Shown: piece after piece, positions 25,081-34,028 of the stretch
Layout: each line of letters begins with the position of its first letter
How positions within the stretch are numbered: position 1 is the first letter of the stretch
Assembly (NCBI GenBank): GCA_015698305.1
Contig: CP048620.1
Coordinates: 770,557-834,556 of the forward strand
DNA from: Candidatus Nitrohelix vancouverensis
GTDB lineage: Bacteria; Nitrospinota; Nitrospinia; Nitrospinales; VA-1
Length of the DNA: 64,000 bases
Direction: 5' to 3'
Made by a program: the position numbers and the translations under genes
Notes under the pieces: generated by a model
The model's database searches: none
Seen by the model: the letters and a program-made list of their open reading frames with translations, nothing else
Told to the model about the DNA's origin: nothing

Positions 25081-28011
25081 TTAAATCGCCTCCACTCCGC
25101 CAAGACCGCTGGCGCCCAAGGTTTGTATTCCCAATCCATCGTTTGCATAAAGCCCGCGCATGAGCCGGGCCGTAACGGGAACCGAATCCATTCGCCGCGC
25201 CTTGCCCGATCCCAGGACTCGCCCAACGCCCAGCGCAACGCATAACACCGAATCCAGTTCATGAATGGGCGGATTGATCTGCAAGACATCGCCGCGCTCT
25301 AATTCCATATGATCGAGGAAGAGTTCGAACTCGTACACATCCATAGGTTCGGCGTACTCATGCAAATAAAAATTCGCCAGGTCCTCGGCCATTGCGGAAT
25401 CCCTCAGCCAATCGAACTGAAAGGCGTCCGGCTTTTCGCGTCTTCCGTAACGCGCGATAGAATCCGCATCGCTCACCGATGCGATAGCGGCGTAAGGCTC
25501 GTCGGCTTCGGACCAGTCGCGTTTGTATTTGAGATCGATCACGTTCACGATATTTTCAACAGACCCGCGCTGGGCCGAAAATGCAAGACGCCCGTTTTCA
25601 TCGGCGCGTATCAAACTGGAATCGATCGCCATATCATGAGCCGTCGCTTGCGTCGTCCAGTTCAAGGGACGCACGCGAATGCGCGCCTGACCCAGATCCC
25701 AGTAAAAATACGAACGAGAGGATCGTCCCCATTCCGCCCAGAGATTGCGTAAACTGGTCTGGCTGAAAAGCGCACCAGCCAATTGATAAGCGCCCGCATC
25801 ATAAAAAGTCGCCGCGCCCGACATCGACGCGGAATGAATTTCAGCAGAGGAAAGATTGAGGACTTTTAAAATCGACCATTGATAAACATGATCGGGTCGC
25901 GTGATCAACGCCTCCGGCGTTCCTGTAATCGTTCCGGCGTCGTCGTCGACCACGCCTTCCACGTCGGCGCTGATCGCATCGGTGAAACTGACGCGTCGGC
26001 GCGCGTATTCAATCTCGAAGGCCGTGTGAATAATAAACGCGGTGCGCCCGTCGCTGGTTCCGTTGTATTTGACATGCACCTCTTTATCCTGAAACCAGGC
26101 CCAGTCGCCGTTCACATGCGCCGTCACGTCGAAATATTTCACCACCGTTTTTGTGGCTTTTTCACTGGTGACGTTGAGCGTTTTATTTCCCGTGGTCTGC
26201 GCCAGCGAACCGCTGGAGCTGGTCGATACTCCCGTTGAGTCCGTCGCCACGTCTTCGAAACCGGAGAGCGTGATGATGCGAAGCGCGGAGGTGATTTTTA
26301 CATTGATCGAAGTGAGGTGCGCCCCGGTCATGACAATGCTGTTGTCTTCCTTGTTGATCTCTCCGGCGAAGTTGTAAGTGTTCACACCCGAACTTAAGTT
26401 TTTAGACCAGCACTGATAAGAACCGGGGCCCGGCCCCGTGCCCGTGCCTGCCAATTGTAAAAAGGGATCCGAGCCGCCGCTGGGGAAGGTCGTTCCCAAT
26501 TCGAAGACGACGGAATACTCCGCTTTCTCCAAGGTTCCCGAGAAGCTTGGGAAGGTGATGGTGTGATTGGTATTCGCGCCGCCAACCACGACCTGCACAA
26601 ATTCCGGGCTGACGCCGCCAAGCGCGTTCTGGGTGATAGTGGTTTTCTGCGGCAAAGCGTGCTCATGCTGGGGATCGCTGACGGGAAAGGTCAAGGTACC
26701 GATCAAGGTGTCATGCGTGATATCCACATCGCCCACCGCCAGCGCGACATCGTCGATCGCTGGAGGGGGAAGCTCGCCGAGTTCGCCAATACCGGGAATT
26801 TCGACGGTCAAGGAATCCGCCGTCAGCTTTTCTTCCATGAAATGTTCCACACGCACCAGCGCGCTGACAATCTCTCCGAGATTCGCCAGCTCGTCCATTT
26901 GCGTCAAGGCAAGCGGCGTCGCGCCCTGATGCAGTTTGGCGTAGGTCGCCGGACTGTTCGGAATAAACGCATTAGAAGGATCGACCGCATTATTGCCAGC
27001 GGCAACCGCGTCCATCTGGGCTTGCAGAAATTTCGTGTCGATGGAATCGGTCAGCTTCGGCTTGTCGGCAAACACCACTTCGCCCTTGGCAAGATCAATC
27101 GTGTAGTCGCCAGAATCGGCAATATGACCGCCCGCGCGCACGCGGCTGATGCTCTTGATCGGATAATCCGGGTCTGATAGAAGATAGCGATGGTTCGACA
27201 CTTTCTCAAGCACAACGTCGTCGGAGTAGTGAAACTCATTGATTCCCGTACATCCCAGAAACTGGGTCGAGTTTTTACTCGCATAGGCGATTTCGTCATC
27301 ATTGATGATGATCGATCCGCTATTCGGGAAGTCTGAAGTATCGGCAACGGTGATGATGAAGCCGCCCGCCAGAACCACAGATTTCACCCGCGTCTCCGCC
27401 GCCTTGCGCAGAGGGATCGCCGGAACCTTTTCAACGCTTCCGATGACAATCGGTTTGGCGCGACCAATGGACGATTCGGGAGCAAGTGGAAACTCTTCCT
27501 CTTTAATAAGCGAAGCGATCATCGTCTTGCCGTGTATTGATCCCATATCCATCAGATCAAACTGGCAGGAGTTCTCATCGAAGCTCACCGGATCGTAAGG
27601 CCGCCCGACAAACAAGGACGCCAGGTCCGCTTCGACCAGACCTTCATCCTCGAACCATTGGTAGACCGTTGCGGTTCCCGCTTCCAAAGGGTATTTGCGG
27701 AACAGGTGCGAGAAGGGCGCAGGCGGATCAAACAATTGCGTCGGAGCATTGACCACAGACACGCGCAGATCTCGCTGACCATTGACGTCAAGCGCAGAGG
27801 CCGCAACATTGGCATCAATGGAACCGAGATTTTCAATCAGGGGAAACCAGTCGATCGTTCCCGTGTTGATTCCCGCGCGGTCGCTGAGATAAAGCGTCAG
27901 CGCAGGGGCGCCCAGGGGTTGCGCAGGCCATTCCAGCTTGAGTAATGTCGCTGGCGCATGCGCGGATTTGTTTCGCGCCGCATCAAGATTTGTCGTGAAA
28001 TCTGTTCTCAT
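25081..28011 (-). CDS. Large phage tail-tip / baseplate hub protein
   Basis: 976 residues. Start MRTDFTTNLDAARNKSAHAP with AAGGGA upstream. N-terminal region (about 1-330) resembles tail-tip proteins of siphophages (TVYQWFEDEGLVEADLASLFVGRPYD; IKSISRVRAGGHIADSGDYTID). The C-terminal part is beta-rich (FYWDLGQARIRVRPLNWTTQA, RYGRREKPDAFQFDWLRDSAMAEDLANFYLHEYAEPMDVYE), as in hub domains. It lies between tail genes and the fibre. No peptidase or lysozyme motif is seen. Confidence 0.7.
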   Translation of the reverse strand: MRTDFTTNLDAARNKSAHAPATLLKLEWPAQPLGAPALTLYLSDRAGINTGTIDWFPLIENLGSIDANVAASALDVNGQRDLRVSVVNAPTQLFDPPAPFSHLFRKYPLEAGTATVYQWFEDEGLVEADLASLFVGRPYDPVSFDENSCQFDLMDMGSIHGKTMIASLIKEEEFPLAPESSIGRAKPIVIGSVEKVPAIPLRKAAETRVKSVVLAGGFIITVADTSDFPNSGSIIINDDEIAYASKNSTQFLGCTGINEFHYSDDVVLEKVSNHRYLLSDPDYPIKSISRVRAGGHIADSGDYTIDLAKGEVVFADKPKLTDSIDTKFLQAQMDAVAAGNNAVDPSNAFIPNSPATYAKLHQGATPLALTQMDELANLGEIVSALVRVEHFMEEKLTADSLTVEIPGIGELGELPPPAIDDVALAVGDVDITHDTLIGTLTFPVSDPQHEHALPQKTTITQNALGGVSPEFVQVVVGGANTNHTITFPSFSGTLEKAEYSVVFELGTTFPSGGSDPFLQLAGTGTGPGPGSYQCWSKNLSSGVNTYNFAGEINKEDNSIVMTGAHLTSINVKITSALRIITLSGFEDVATDSTGVSTSSSGSLAQTTGNKTLNVTSEKATKTVVKYFDVTAHVNGDWAWFQDKEVHVKYNGTSDGRTAFIIHTAFEIEYARRRVSFTDAISADVEGVVDDDAGTITGTPEALITRPDHVYQWSILKVLNLSSAEIHSASMSGAATFYDAGAYQLAGALFSQTSLRNLWAEWGRSSRSYFYWDLGQARIRVRPLNWTTQATAHDMAIDSSLIRADENGRLAFSAQRGSVENIVNVIDLKYKRDWSEADEPYAAIASVSDADSIARYGRREKPDAFQFDWLRDSAMAEDLANFYLHEYAEPMDVYEFELFLDHMELERGDVLQINPPIHELDSVLCVALGVGRVLGSGKARRMDSVPVTARLMRGLYANDGLGIQTLGASGLGGVEAI

Positions 28012-28036
28012 AAGGTTCCCTTCACGTTCCCTATAA

Positions 28037-28357
28037 TTACTGGATGGGATTCTCTTCCATATAAATCATTTCCAGCTTGTCGCTCACATCCATCTGTTTG
28101 GAATGCATGCGTTGCAGAATCGCTTCTCGACACCGTCGATTGACGATTTTGACGAGGGCCTGGAAGTGACCCGTCTGCTCTTTCAGTTCACGATAAAAAT
28201 CCGCGCGAATCGACACCATCTTCGAGAAGGCCGTCTCGCCGGAATCGCGATGGATGATCTTGACGGGAATCTGGATATGCGTCGCCGTTTCGACAATCTC
28301 CTCGCCTTCGAACGAACAATTAAAATCTTCCGGTCGTACCTGTTTCCAATCAATCAT
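28037..28357 (-). CDS. Small phage protein of unknown function
   Basis: 106 residues from the ATG at 28357, which has GGGAG seven bases upstream; an upstream start at 28402 is less likely. Sequence MIDWKQVRPEDFNCSFEGEE then IHRDSGETAFSKMVSIRADFYRELKEQTGHFQALVK. Not recognised. It lies between two tail genes and has the same orientation, so it is presumably a tail component or chaperone. Confidence 0.5.
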   Translation of the reverse strand: MIDWKQVRPEDFNCSFEGEEIVETATHIQIPVKIIHRDSGETAFSKMVSIRADFYRELKEQTGHFQALVKIVNRRCREAILQRMHSKQMDVSDKLEMIYMEENPIQ

Positions 28358-28455
28358 AGACACTCCCAACGCGGGCGCTCGGGCCCGCTGTGTTCTGGTC
28401 AATAAATAAAAAAAGCCGACACTCTCAACGCCTTCTGCGCATCAGCTTTCCTTTC

Positions 28456-28818
28456 TCAACTGCACCGATCCGCTGTAGCGTCCTTCGTGAATGTGTTAAA
28501 ATCGAAAGCGCTCATCCAGCGAACCGTGTGCAGGTCGCCGCGCCAGTCCTCGTATTCAAAAGTCCGCACCGACTTTTTCACCGCGTCGAAAAAAGCAAGG
28601 GCCGCCGTTCGGTCCGCTTCCGTCAATCCGGAAAAACGCAACTCGAACCGCTCGCGCCGCACTCCCTGATCCTGCACATAAAGCGCGCCGCCCGCCGTTT
28701 CCGCCGAAGCCTGGCGCGGGTAGTCCGCAGACTCTGAGAGTGGGAACAGCGGTTGCCGCGTCGGGACCCATTGCGCCGTCGGGGCCGCTTTGTCGGGATA
28801 ATAAAATCCTGTCGCCAT
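28456..28818 (-). CDS. Minor phage tail protein
   Basis: 120 residues, GGAGCAAG upstream. MATGFYYPDKAAPTAQWVPT then RRERFELRFSGLTEADRTAALAFFDAV and RTFEYEDWRGDLHTVRWMSA. The F-x-x-L-x-x-AD...AFF-x-x-hydrophobic pattern is typical of siphophage minor or distal tail proteins that follow the tail tube gene. Confidence 0.6.
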   Translation of the reverse strand: MATGFYYPDKAAPTAQWVPTRQPLFPLSESADYPRQASAETAGGALYVQDQGVRRERFELRFSGLTEADRTAALAFFDAVKKSVRTFEYEDWRGDLHTVRWMSAFDFNTFTKDATADRCS

Positions 28819-28842
28819 AACAGTTCTTGCTCCAGTGATCGC

Positions 28843-29886
28843 TTACGCCAGATAGGACGCTTGCTTGTTTTGCGCTTTGATGATGACCGAACCGTAAGTC
28901 GCGGACTCCAGAATCTGGAATTGCGATTTAACGACCACCACGTCGCCTTCGAGTTCCTTGCGAGCTTCGCGATACACCGCGCGCGGGAAAATCAGATCGA
29001 CTTCGTAACTCAAGGTATCCGAGCCGCCGCCGATGATTGCGCCGCGAATGGGCAGATTCAATACATACTCCGTACCATTCTTCAACGCGTTCTTGTGGTC
29101 GTCGTCCGCCATTTCAAAAGTCGCAGACAGCTCGTGCTTCCATCTCTCGCCGCGTTCAACACGCGAAACGTAGCCGCTGTTGTCGCCCATCTCGTACAAG
29201 GTTTTTGGGTCGGCGTTGACGGAATAATCAAAACTGAGGAGAACGCCTTTCAGGGAAGTCGGCGAAGAACCCAGCGCCAGATCGCCCGCCGCCACTGATC
29301 CTGTGAGACTGCCGCCGCGCGTGAACTCGACGTCGCCATAACGCAGGTAGGATTCTGCGACCTTGCCCGGCATCGAAATCGCGCTCGCCTCTTCCTTGCC
29401 CATGCCGCCGAAGGACGCTTCGAGCTTCAGGAAATCGCCGCGCGCGCCGGAGAGTTTCAAGGACTTGCAAAAAATACCCGCATAGCGTTTTTGCGCGACG
29501 CCGTCGAACTCCGCCATCGTCACCGACTTCATTTCAGGCGAAGTCAGATCGCGCTCGATGTAATGCCGATACACATCGGGATCGTTCACATCATCCGGTT
29601 GATCGCTGGTGACTTTTCCAAGAACCAGCCCAGCGAACAGGGCGACGTTATGAGGCATGGCCCGTTGCTTGTGGGCGCCCTCCAGTTTCCAGTTGAGGGT
29701 TTCATGCTGACTCGCCTCGACATAGCCCGTGACTTCTTTTTCATCATTTTGCGTCTGGTTCGGCTCGACATCCGTGGGCGCGCCCTCGAAATTCAGAGTC
29801 GTGTCAAGCGTCGCCGGGCTTCCGTAGGAAGATTCCGCAAAAGTGGAAAACGCGCGCCATCCGGTTGAAATACGTTTTGTGGTCAT
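28843..29886 (-). CDS. Phage major tail tube protein
   Basis: 347 residues, AGGAG well placed. The start FSTFAESSYGSPATLDTTLNFEGAP is typical of tail tube proteins (G-x-E-x-x-YG-x-x). The rest is beta-rich with YLRYGDVEFTRGG, LLSFDYSVNADPKTLYEMGD and WKHELSATFEMADDDHKNAL. It forms the hollow tube of a siphovirus-type tail. It precedes the minor tail and tip genes. Longer than the usual ~150-200 residues, so it may carry an extra domain. Confidence 0.65.
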   Translation of the reverse strand: MTTKRISTGWRAFSTFAESSYGSPATLDTTLNFEGAPTDVEPNQTQNDEKEVTGYVEASQHETLNWKLEGAHKQRAMPHNVALFAGLVLGKVTSDQPDDVNDPDVYRHYIERDLTSPEMKSVTMAEFDGVAQKRYAGIFCKSLKLSGARGDFLKLEASFGGMGKEEASAISMPGKVAESYLRYGDVEFTRGGSLTGSVAAGDLALGSSPTSLKGVLLSFDYSVNADPKTLYEMGDNSGYVSRVERGERWKHELSATFEMADDDHKNALKNGTEYVLNLPIRGAIIGGGSDTLSYEVDLIFPRAVYREARKELEGDVVVVKSQFQILESATYGSVIIKAQNKQASYLA

Positions 29887-30490
29887 AAACTGACTCCTAT
29901 TGATGACAATGTTATAAAAGCCGCAACCTTTCGATCACGTCAAACGGGATTACTAGCAGTACGAGTTGAGTATTAGGGAGTGGCATCATGCCCCCTCACC
30001 CTGACCCTCTCCCACTAGGGGAGAGGGGCGGCGATCCGTCGCAGGAATAAGGTTGTAAAGTTACGACTGCGCCCGAAAAGGATTGATAGCAAAGAAAAGT
30101 TGAGCGTCAAGGGTGTGGCGGCACGCCACCGGCCATTGGCCGGGCGTCATTGCGAGGAGCCACAGCGACGAAGCAATCCAGTGACTTTCATGAAACGTCT
30201 AAAGACTCTGGATCGCCACGCTCCTTGACAGTCGCTCGCGATGACGAACGGCGATCCGCCGCAGGAAGAGAGCCGCAACGTTTCAATTGCGCCCGAAAAG
30301 GATAATTAGCAGATAGAGTTGAGCATTAGATATCCCTCTCCCCTCGCGGGAGAGGGCTGGGTGAGGGGGGCGGCGATCCGCCGCAGGAAGAGAGCCGCAA
30401 CATTTCAATTGCGCCTAGCAAGATGAATAGAATAAAAAAGTTGAGCGTTAAGGGTGTGGCGGCACGCCACCGGGTCCAGCGGCACGCTGG
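29887..30490. repeat. Composite repeat island 2
   Basis: No gene in 600 bp. Mini-hairpins: GCGGCG-ATC-CGTCGC (30028-30042, one G-T pair), GTGGCG-GCA-CGCCAC (30115-30129), CCGGCC-ATT-GGCCGG (30129-30143), CGGCG-ATC-CGCCG (30249-30261), GCGGCG-ATC-CGCCGC (30370-30384), GTGGCG-GCA-CGCCAC (30456-30470), CCAGCG-GCA-CGCTGG (30476-30490). A 102-bp element with imperfect terminal inverted repeats (CGTCATTGCGAG / CTCGCGATGACG) occupies 30145-30246. The last hairpin abuts the stop of the tape-measure gene. Confidence 0.85.
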
Positions 30491-31480
30491 TTAGAAATCG
30501 ATACCCAGAGACTCGCGCGCTCTCGGCAATTCGCGAAGCACCGCCCGCGCCAGGTCGCGCGGACTCGACTGCTCGCCGCTGATGTGGACGTTGAAATTCT
30601 CCACCACCACCGCGCCGCCAGACGAACCGCGACGATAAAGCTCCGCCGCATGCGCGGGGAGAACCGCTTCGCCGCGATGCAGAATCGCCGGGTAACCGTC
30701 GTAAGGAATATAATCCGAACCGCTCGCCAGCTTGGATGCTGTAGCAATGGTCGGTTCAAAGGAAGTCTGTTTGGGAGTGGAATCCCGAAACTCCGCAGTC
30801 GAGGCTTCCAGGTCGATCAGGCCCGACAAGTCGCCGCGACTGTCTTTGAAGCGAACCTCCTGATAAATCGGTTCCGCAAAGAAATCGCGCATCTCCTGTC
30901 TCAGCGCCTCCGCATCCTCGCGCAAAACCTCCTGACCCGTTATTTTGATATCAACCTCCCAATCCTTGAACTGCTCCGAAAGCTCCGCCAGACTCTTGTT
31001 CATCTCCAGCGCCTGTTGCGTCTGGTCGTTGATACCCGCCTGAGCCTGGGCCATCTTCTGAACCGTATCCAGACGGCGCTCATCCTGAGCCAGCAACTCC
31101 TGATTTTGTTGTTTTTCCAACTCCCGGTCTAGCTTGGCCTGTTTACGAATCTCTGCCGCGCGCAGAGTCGCTTCTATCCGCCTGGTAAGACTTTCTAAAG
31201 AGTTTTCGCTGGTTTGATTTTGTAATTCTCTTTCGATACGAATCGGGTCTCCGGCCTTATCACTTACATCAGTAAAAGGATCCAGGCCGACGGCTCTGAA
31301 TCCATTCAACGACGTATCGGGTGATTTTGACGAAAGAGCCGGCAAAAAGGGCTTCGCTAACATCTCGTTCATTTCCTGCAACTGCCTGCTATTTTCCGCA
31401 AGCAATTCAGAAAATTCTTTACTGAATTGATCGTCAAGTTGAAGACTGATTACCGCATTGGCAGAACTGGGAACTGGCAT
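30491..31480 (-). CDS. Short phage tail tape-measure-like protein
   Basis: 329 residues, strong AAGGAGG before the ATG. Helical, Gln/Glu-rich centre (about 80-170). The C-terminus has SGSDYIPYDGYPAILHRGEAVLPAHAAELYRRG, the characteristic ending of siphophage tape-measure proteins. Usual length is 600-1500 residues. At about 0.15 nm per residue this would set a tail of roughly 50 nm. There is no transmembrane or peptidoglycan hydrolase domain. The stop codon directly abuts a repeat hairpin. It may be truncated, or belong to a short-tailed particle. Confidence 0.65.
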   Translation of the reverse strand: MPVPSSANAVISLQLDDQFSKEFSELLAENSRQLQEMNEMLAKPFLPALSSKSPDTSLNGFRAVGLDPFTDVSDKAGDPIRIERELQNQTSENSLESLTRRIEATLRAAEIRKQAKLDRELEKQQNQELLAQDERRLDTVQKMAQAQAGINDQTQQALEMNKSLAELSEQFKDWEVDIKITGQEVLREDAEALRQEMRDFFAEPIYQEVRFKDSRGDLSGLIDLEASTAEFRDSTPKQTSFEPTIATASKLASGSDYIPYDGYPAILHRGEAVLPAHAAELYRRGSSGGAVVVENFNVHISGEQSSPRDLARAVLRELPRARESLGIDF

Positions 31481-31594
31481 GGCGTGAACCTCCTTTAATT
31501 ATCAGATTGAACAATATTACGAAACGCCATTTGCTTTGCGGGCGACAGAATTTTTGCTAGAATTCCGAATAAGCAAATTGGAATAAGGTGAATC

Positions 31595-31876
31595 ATGGCT
31601 CTGAGTAATTGTTACGGGTGTAAAAAAGAAATCAGCGATCAATTGACCCAATGCATCCATTGTGGGTTTGAAATTCCACACGGTAGCCCCGAAGACATGC
31701 TCCACTGCGTCGACTGCAAAAAGCTGGTTCACTATTATGCAAATCGTTGTTGTTTTTGTGGATGCAAGCGTCCTTCCGGGATGAACTTTTTTCAACAAGA
31801 GCCTCATGCCAAGTACATTATAGGAGCAGTACTTGTAGTGAATATTGTCTATTTTTATTACAAATATTTTAAATGA
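31595..31876 (+). CDS. Small double zinc-ribbon membrane protein 1
   Basis: 93 residues, AAGGTG upstream of the ATG. Two zinc-ribbon halves: CYGCKK...CIHCG and CVDCKK...CCFCGCKRPSG. One transmembrane helix near the C-terminus (YIIGAVLVVNIVYFYYKYF). It is encoded against the phage tail genes, so it has its own promoter. Similar to the next gene, including the upstream aattggaataag. Function unknown; a phage-borne accessory (moron) gene or a later insertion. Confidence 0.7.
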   Translation: MALSNCYGCKKEISDQLTQCIHCGFEIPHGSPEDMLHCVDCKKLVHYYANRCCFCGCKRPSGMNFFQQEPHAKYIIGAVLVVNIVYFYYKYFK

Positions 31877-31984
31877 GTTTTGTTCTAGTTTGACCATCTA
31901 CGAGCGCTTAAACCCCGAACCTTCGCTACAACAAAAGAGTTAATTTAATGGAATTTGGAATAAGAAATTTAAGCGGGGATACTC

Positions 31985-32284
31985 ATGAAGGTCATTGAAT
32001 GTTCATCCTGTAATAAAAGAATCATTGATGTATTAAAAAAATGCCCTCACTGTGGAGCTGGTGGAGCTGAAAGCATTGTAGAGACCTCCGGCAAACTGGT
32101 TAATTGCATCGACTGCGGAACAAAAATTCAAGATTCTTCCATGAATTGCCCCAGTTGCGGATGCAAGAATCCTTTGGGACTCGGTCTTTTCCAACGACGT
32201 ATCGGAATGCTGACACTACTTGCGGCCATCGTCGGTTTGTATTTTCTGATTATTTTTGTCGAATACATTTCCAACCTGCCCTAG
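31985..32284 (+). CDS. Small double zinc-ribbon membrane protein 2 (paralogue of protein 1)
   Basis: 99 residues, GGGG before ATACTC-ATG. Zinc ribbons CSSCNK...CPHCG and CIDCGTK...CPSCGCKNPLG, then a transmembrane helix (LTLLAAIVGLYFLIIFVEYI). Shared C-terminal pattern CGCK-x-P-x-G...FQ with protein 1. The stop is TAG. Reading on in the same frame gives 35 more residues with another hydrophobic helix before a second TAG at 32393-32395. Confidence 0.7.
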   Translation: MKVIECSSCNKRIIDVLKKCPHCGAGGAESIVETSGKLVNCIDCGTKIQDSSMNCPSCGCKNPLGLGLFQRRIGMLTLLAAIVGLYFLIIFVEYISNLP

Positions 32285-32395
32285 GAAAACGCGCTCAAAA
32301 AATTGCTCAGCTCAAGCAATAGAAAGTTCCTATTTAAAATCGCTTTTCTGGCAACATCCCTCTTTATCTTCCTCTTCAATTACCTTTCCAATTAG
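32285..32395 (+). pseudogene. In-frame continuation after the amber stop of zinc-ribbon gene 2
   Basis: 36 codons in the same frame as the preceding gene, ENALKKLLSSSNRKFLFKIA then FLATSLFIFLFNYLSN, ending in TAG. The ending NYLSN resembles EYISNLP of protein 2. It may be the remains of a third paralogue, or a readthrough extension. Confidence 0.35.
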
Positions 32396-32406
32396 CCATC
32401 GTCTGC

Positions 32407-32883
32407 CTAAAACGTTACGGTCAATTCGATCAGCGCCGAGGTGGTGGACACAAAATAATAGAACTCGCCTTTCTTGAAAGACTCGTGTTCAGTCGCAACC
32501 TGGCGGACAAAGGCGTCCAGACCCAGGTGATCGGTTGAACTGCGTTGCTTCTCCAAAATCGTTTCGATATGCTGAACAATCTGGTAATGCGCATCGAGAC
32601 CGGCTTGCGCGTCGCGATCTCGACTGACCGCAACGACCTGGGCTTTGACGCTATCCACCTGTTCGCGCGTTGTCGTCAAGGCCGACTCCTTCGGCTCTGA
32701 ATTGGGAACGACCGCAATGGCGGGTAAATCGACATCGCCAAAGAACAATGAGTCTCGGTTGTCCTGTATGGAAAATCCGCGCTTGTGCGTTTCTATGGTT
32801 TTGACATTGGCGCTGTCGCCGAGAAAAGCATCGGCGGATAATGTTGAGGCCACCGCCGTGGCCAACTGGGAATAATCTGTCAT
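32407..32883 (-). CDS. Putative phage tail completion/terminator protein
   Basis: 158 residues from the ATG at 32883, which has GGCGGAG upstream; a longer frame overlapping the next gene is rejected. MTDYSQLATAVASTLSADAF, DLPAIAVVPNSEPKESALTTTREQV, ETILEKQRSSTDHLGLDAFV, YYFVSTTSALIELTVTF. Size, beta-rich end and position right after the gp10-like gene suit a tail terminator. Family not firmly recognised. Confidence 0.5.
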   Translation of the reverse strand: MTDYSQLATAVASTLSADAFLGDSANVKTIETHKRGFSIQDNRDSLFFGDVDLPAIAVVPNSEPKESALTTTREQVDSVKAQVVAVSRDRDAQAGLDAHYQIVQHIETILEKQRSSTDHLGLDAFVRQVATEHESFKKGEFYYFVSTTSALIELTVTF

Positions 32884-32926
32884 CGCGCTCCGCCTTTCTG
32901 ATCGGTCAAATCCTCGTGTGTCTGCA

Positions 32927-33394
32927 TCATGACCTCCTGTTGAAATACTTCGGAAACAATCGATCCAATATCGTCTGGGCCTGGGCCGTGGCTTTTTCGG
33001 CAGATTGTTCCAGAACCCGGAAGGCTGGCGTGCCGGGGTGCTGAACTTCATTCGCAAATCGACCGCCGCCAAGGAACAGGACCTTTCCATTACGCGCTCG
33101 GATCGTGTGCGGCCTGGAGCCAAACTCGATGACTCCGGCGTAGGGCGCATCGCTGAACAAACGACCGGTCACAGCGCCCCCGTTGAATTCGATCTTCGAT
33201 TGAATGGATCGGTAATACGGGCCTTGCCCCTTGCCCGGCTTGCGGGATGGGTCGGCGACTCTTTGCCTTGCCAGGGAATGAGACGTTTTTACAATTTCAC
33301 GCGCGGTTTCATTGGCGAGTTGATTGGCTTCGTTCGCCAGTTTGTCGACCAGCGCTGAAAGCGCGCTGAGATTGCTGAATTCCATTTTAAGCAT
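32927..33394 (-). CDS. HK97 gp10-like head-tail joining protein
   Basis: 155 residues from the ATG at 33394 with AGGAG seven bases upstream (ATG at 33385 possible). N-terminal helix (LVDKLANEANQLANETAREIV), then LFSDAPYAGVIEFGSRPHTI and VQHPGTPAFRVLEQSAEKAT. This is the diagnostic end of the HK97 gp10 family. It sits between the head-tail connector and the tail terminator candidate. Confidence 0.75.
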   Translation of the reverse strand: MLKMEFSNLSALSALVDKLANEANQLANETAREIVKTSHSLARQRVADPSRKPGKGQGPYYRSIQSKIEFNGGAVTGRLFSDAPYAGVIEFGSRPHTIRARNGKVLFLGGGRFANEVQHPGTPAFRVLEQSAEKATAQAQTILDRLFPKYFNRRS

Positions 33395-33407
33395 CGCTAT
33401 ACTCCTG

Positions 33408-34025
33408 CTAGAGCCGCATCAACTGATAGGGTTTCCATAAGGAAAGGGTCTGGGGCGGCATTTCCATTTTATGCAAATCCACCAGACCGTTTGACGATTC
33501 ATCCGACTCCAGCAACTTCGTGCGCCCGGCAAACAACACCTTCAGCCAAAGCAGAAGCCCTTCACGGATCGCCGCAGGGACGGCGGTCGCATCGCCATAG
33601 CCCGCAACGTATTGCACTTCCACCGCGCGCACGGATCGTAAGGAGCCGGGCCAGGAATATTCCTGATTAAAAACCACCCGTCCGGGTTCGGCAACCGCAT
33701 CGACAAAATAATTAGAGGGGTTTAAGGTCGTCGCCGATCCGGCTGGATCGTAGGTTTTGACATGCGTCACCGAAACCAGCGGCGGACGCGGTAGCGCGAG
33801 AACGCGGGATGCGTTGATCAATTCACCGGGAACGCGATCCAGCCACAACGCCCAGGTTTGAGTCAAAAACGCCCGACCTGTCCACGACTCCGCGCGATCT
33901 GAAAGCGCCTGTATCAGCGATGCGATTTCTGCATCGTCCTGCGTGTCTGAAATACGAAGATAGCTCTTGGCTTCCGCCAGGGTCGCCAGGGGGCCGGAAG
34001 GCGGTGTGATCGATTGTAAATTCAT
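33408..34025 (-). CDS. Head-tail connector (HK97 gp6-like)
   Basis: 205 residues from the ATG at 34025; a tandem ATG at 34028 is the alternative. GGAA lies just upstream. The ORF runs further upstream into repeat island 3, which I exclude. PLATLAEAKSYLRISDTQDDAEIASLIQ then AESWTGRAFLTQTWALWLD is the signature of this connector family. Next VHYVAGYG-like segment (VEVQYVAGYGDATAVPAAIREGLLLWLKV). It joins portal to tail. Confidence 0.8.
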   Translation of the reverse strand: MNLQSITPPSGPLATLAEAKSYLRISDTQDDAEIASLIQALSDRAESWTGRAFLTQTWALWLDRVPGELINASRVLALPRPPLVSVTHVKTYDPAGSATTLNPSNYFVDAVAEPGRVVFNQEYSWPGSLRSVRAVEVQYVAGYGDATAVPAAIREGLLLWLKVLFAGRTKLLESDESSNGLVDLHKMEMPPQTLSLWKPYQLMRL

Positions 34026-34028
34026 CAT

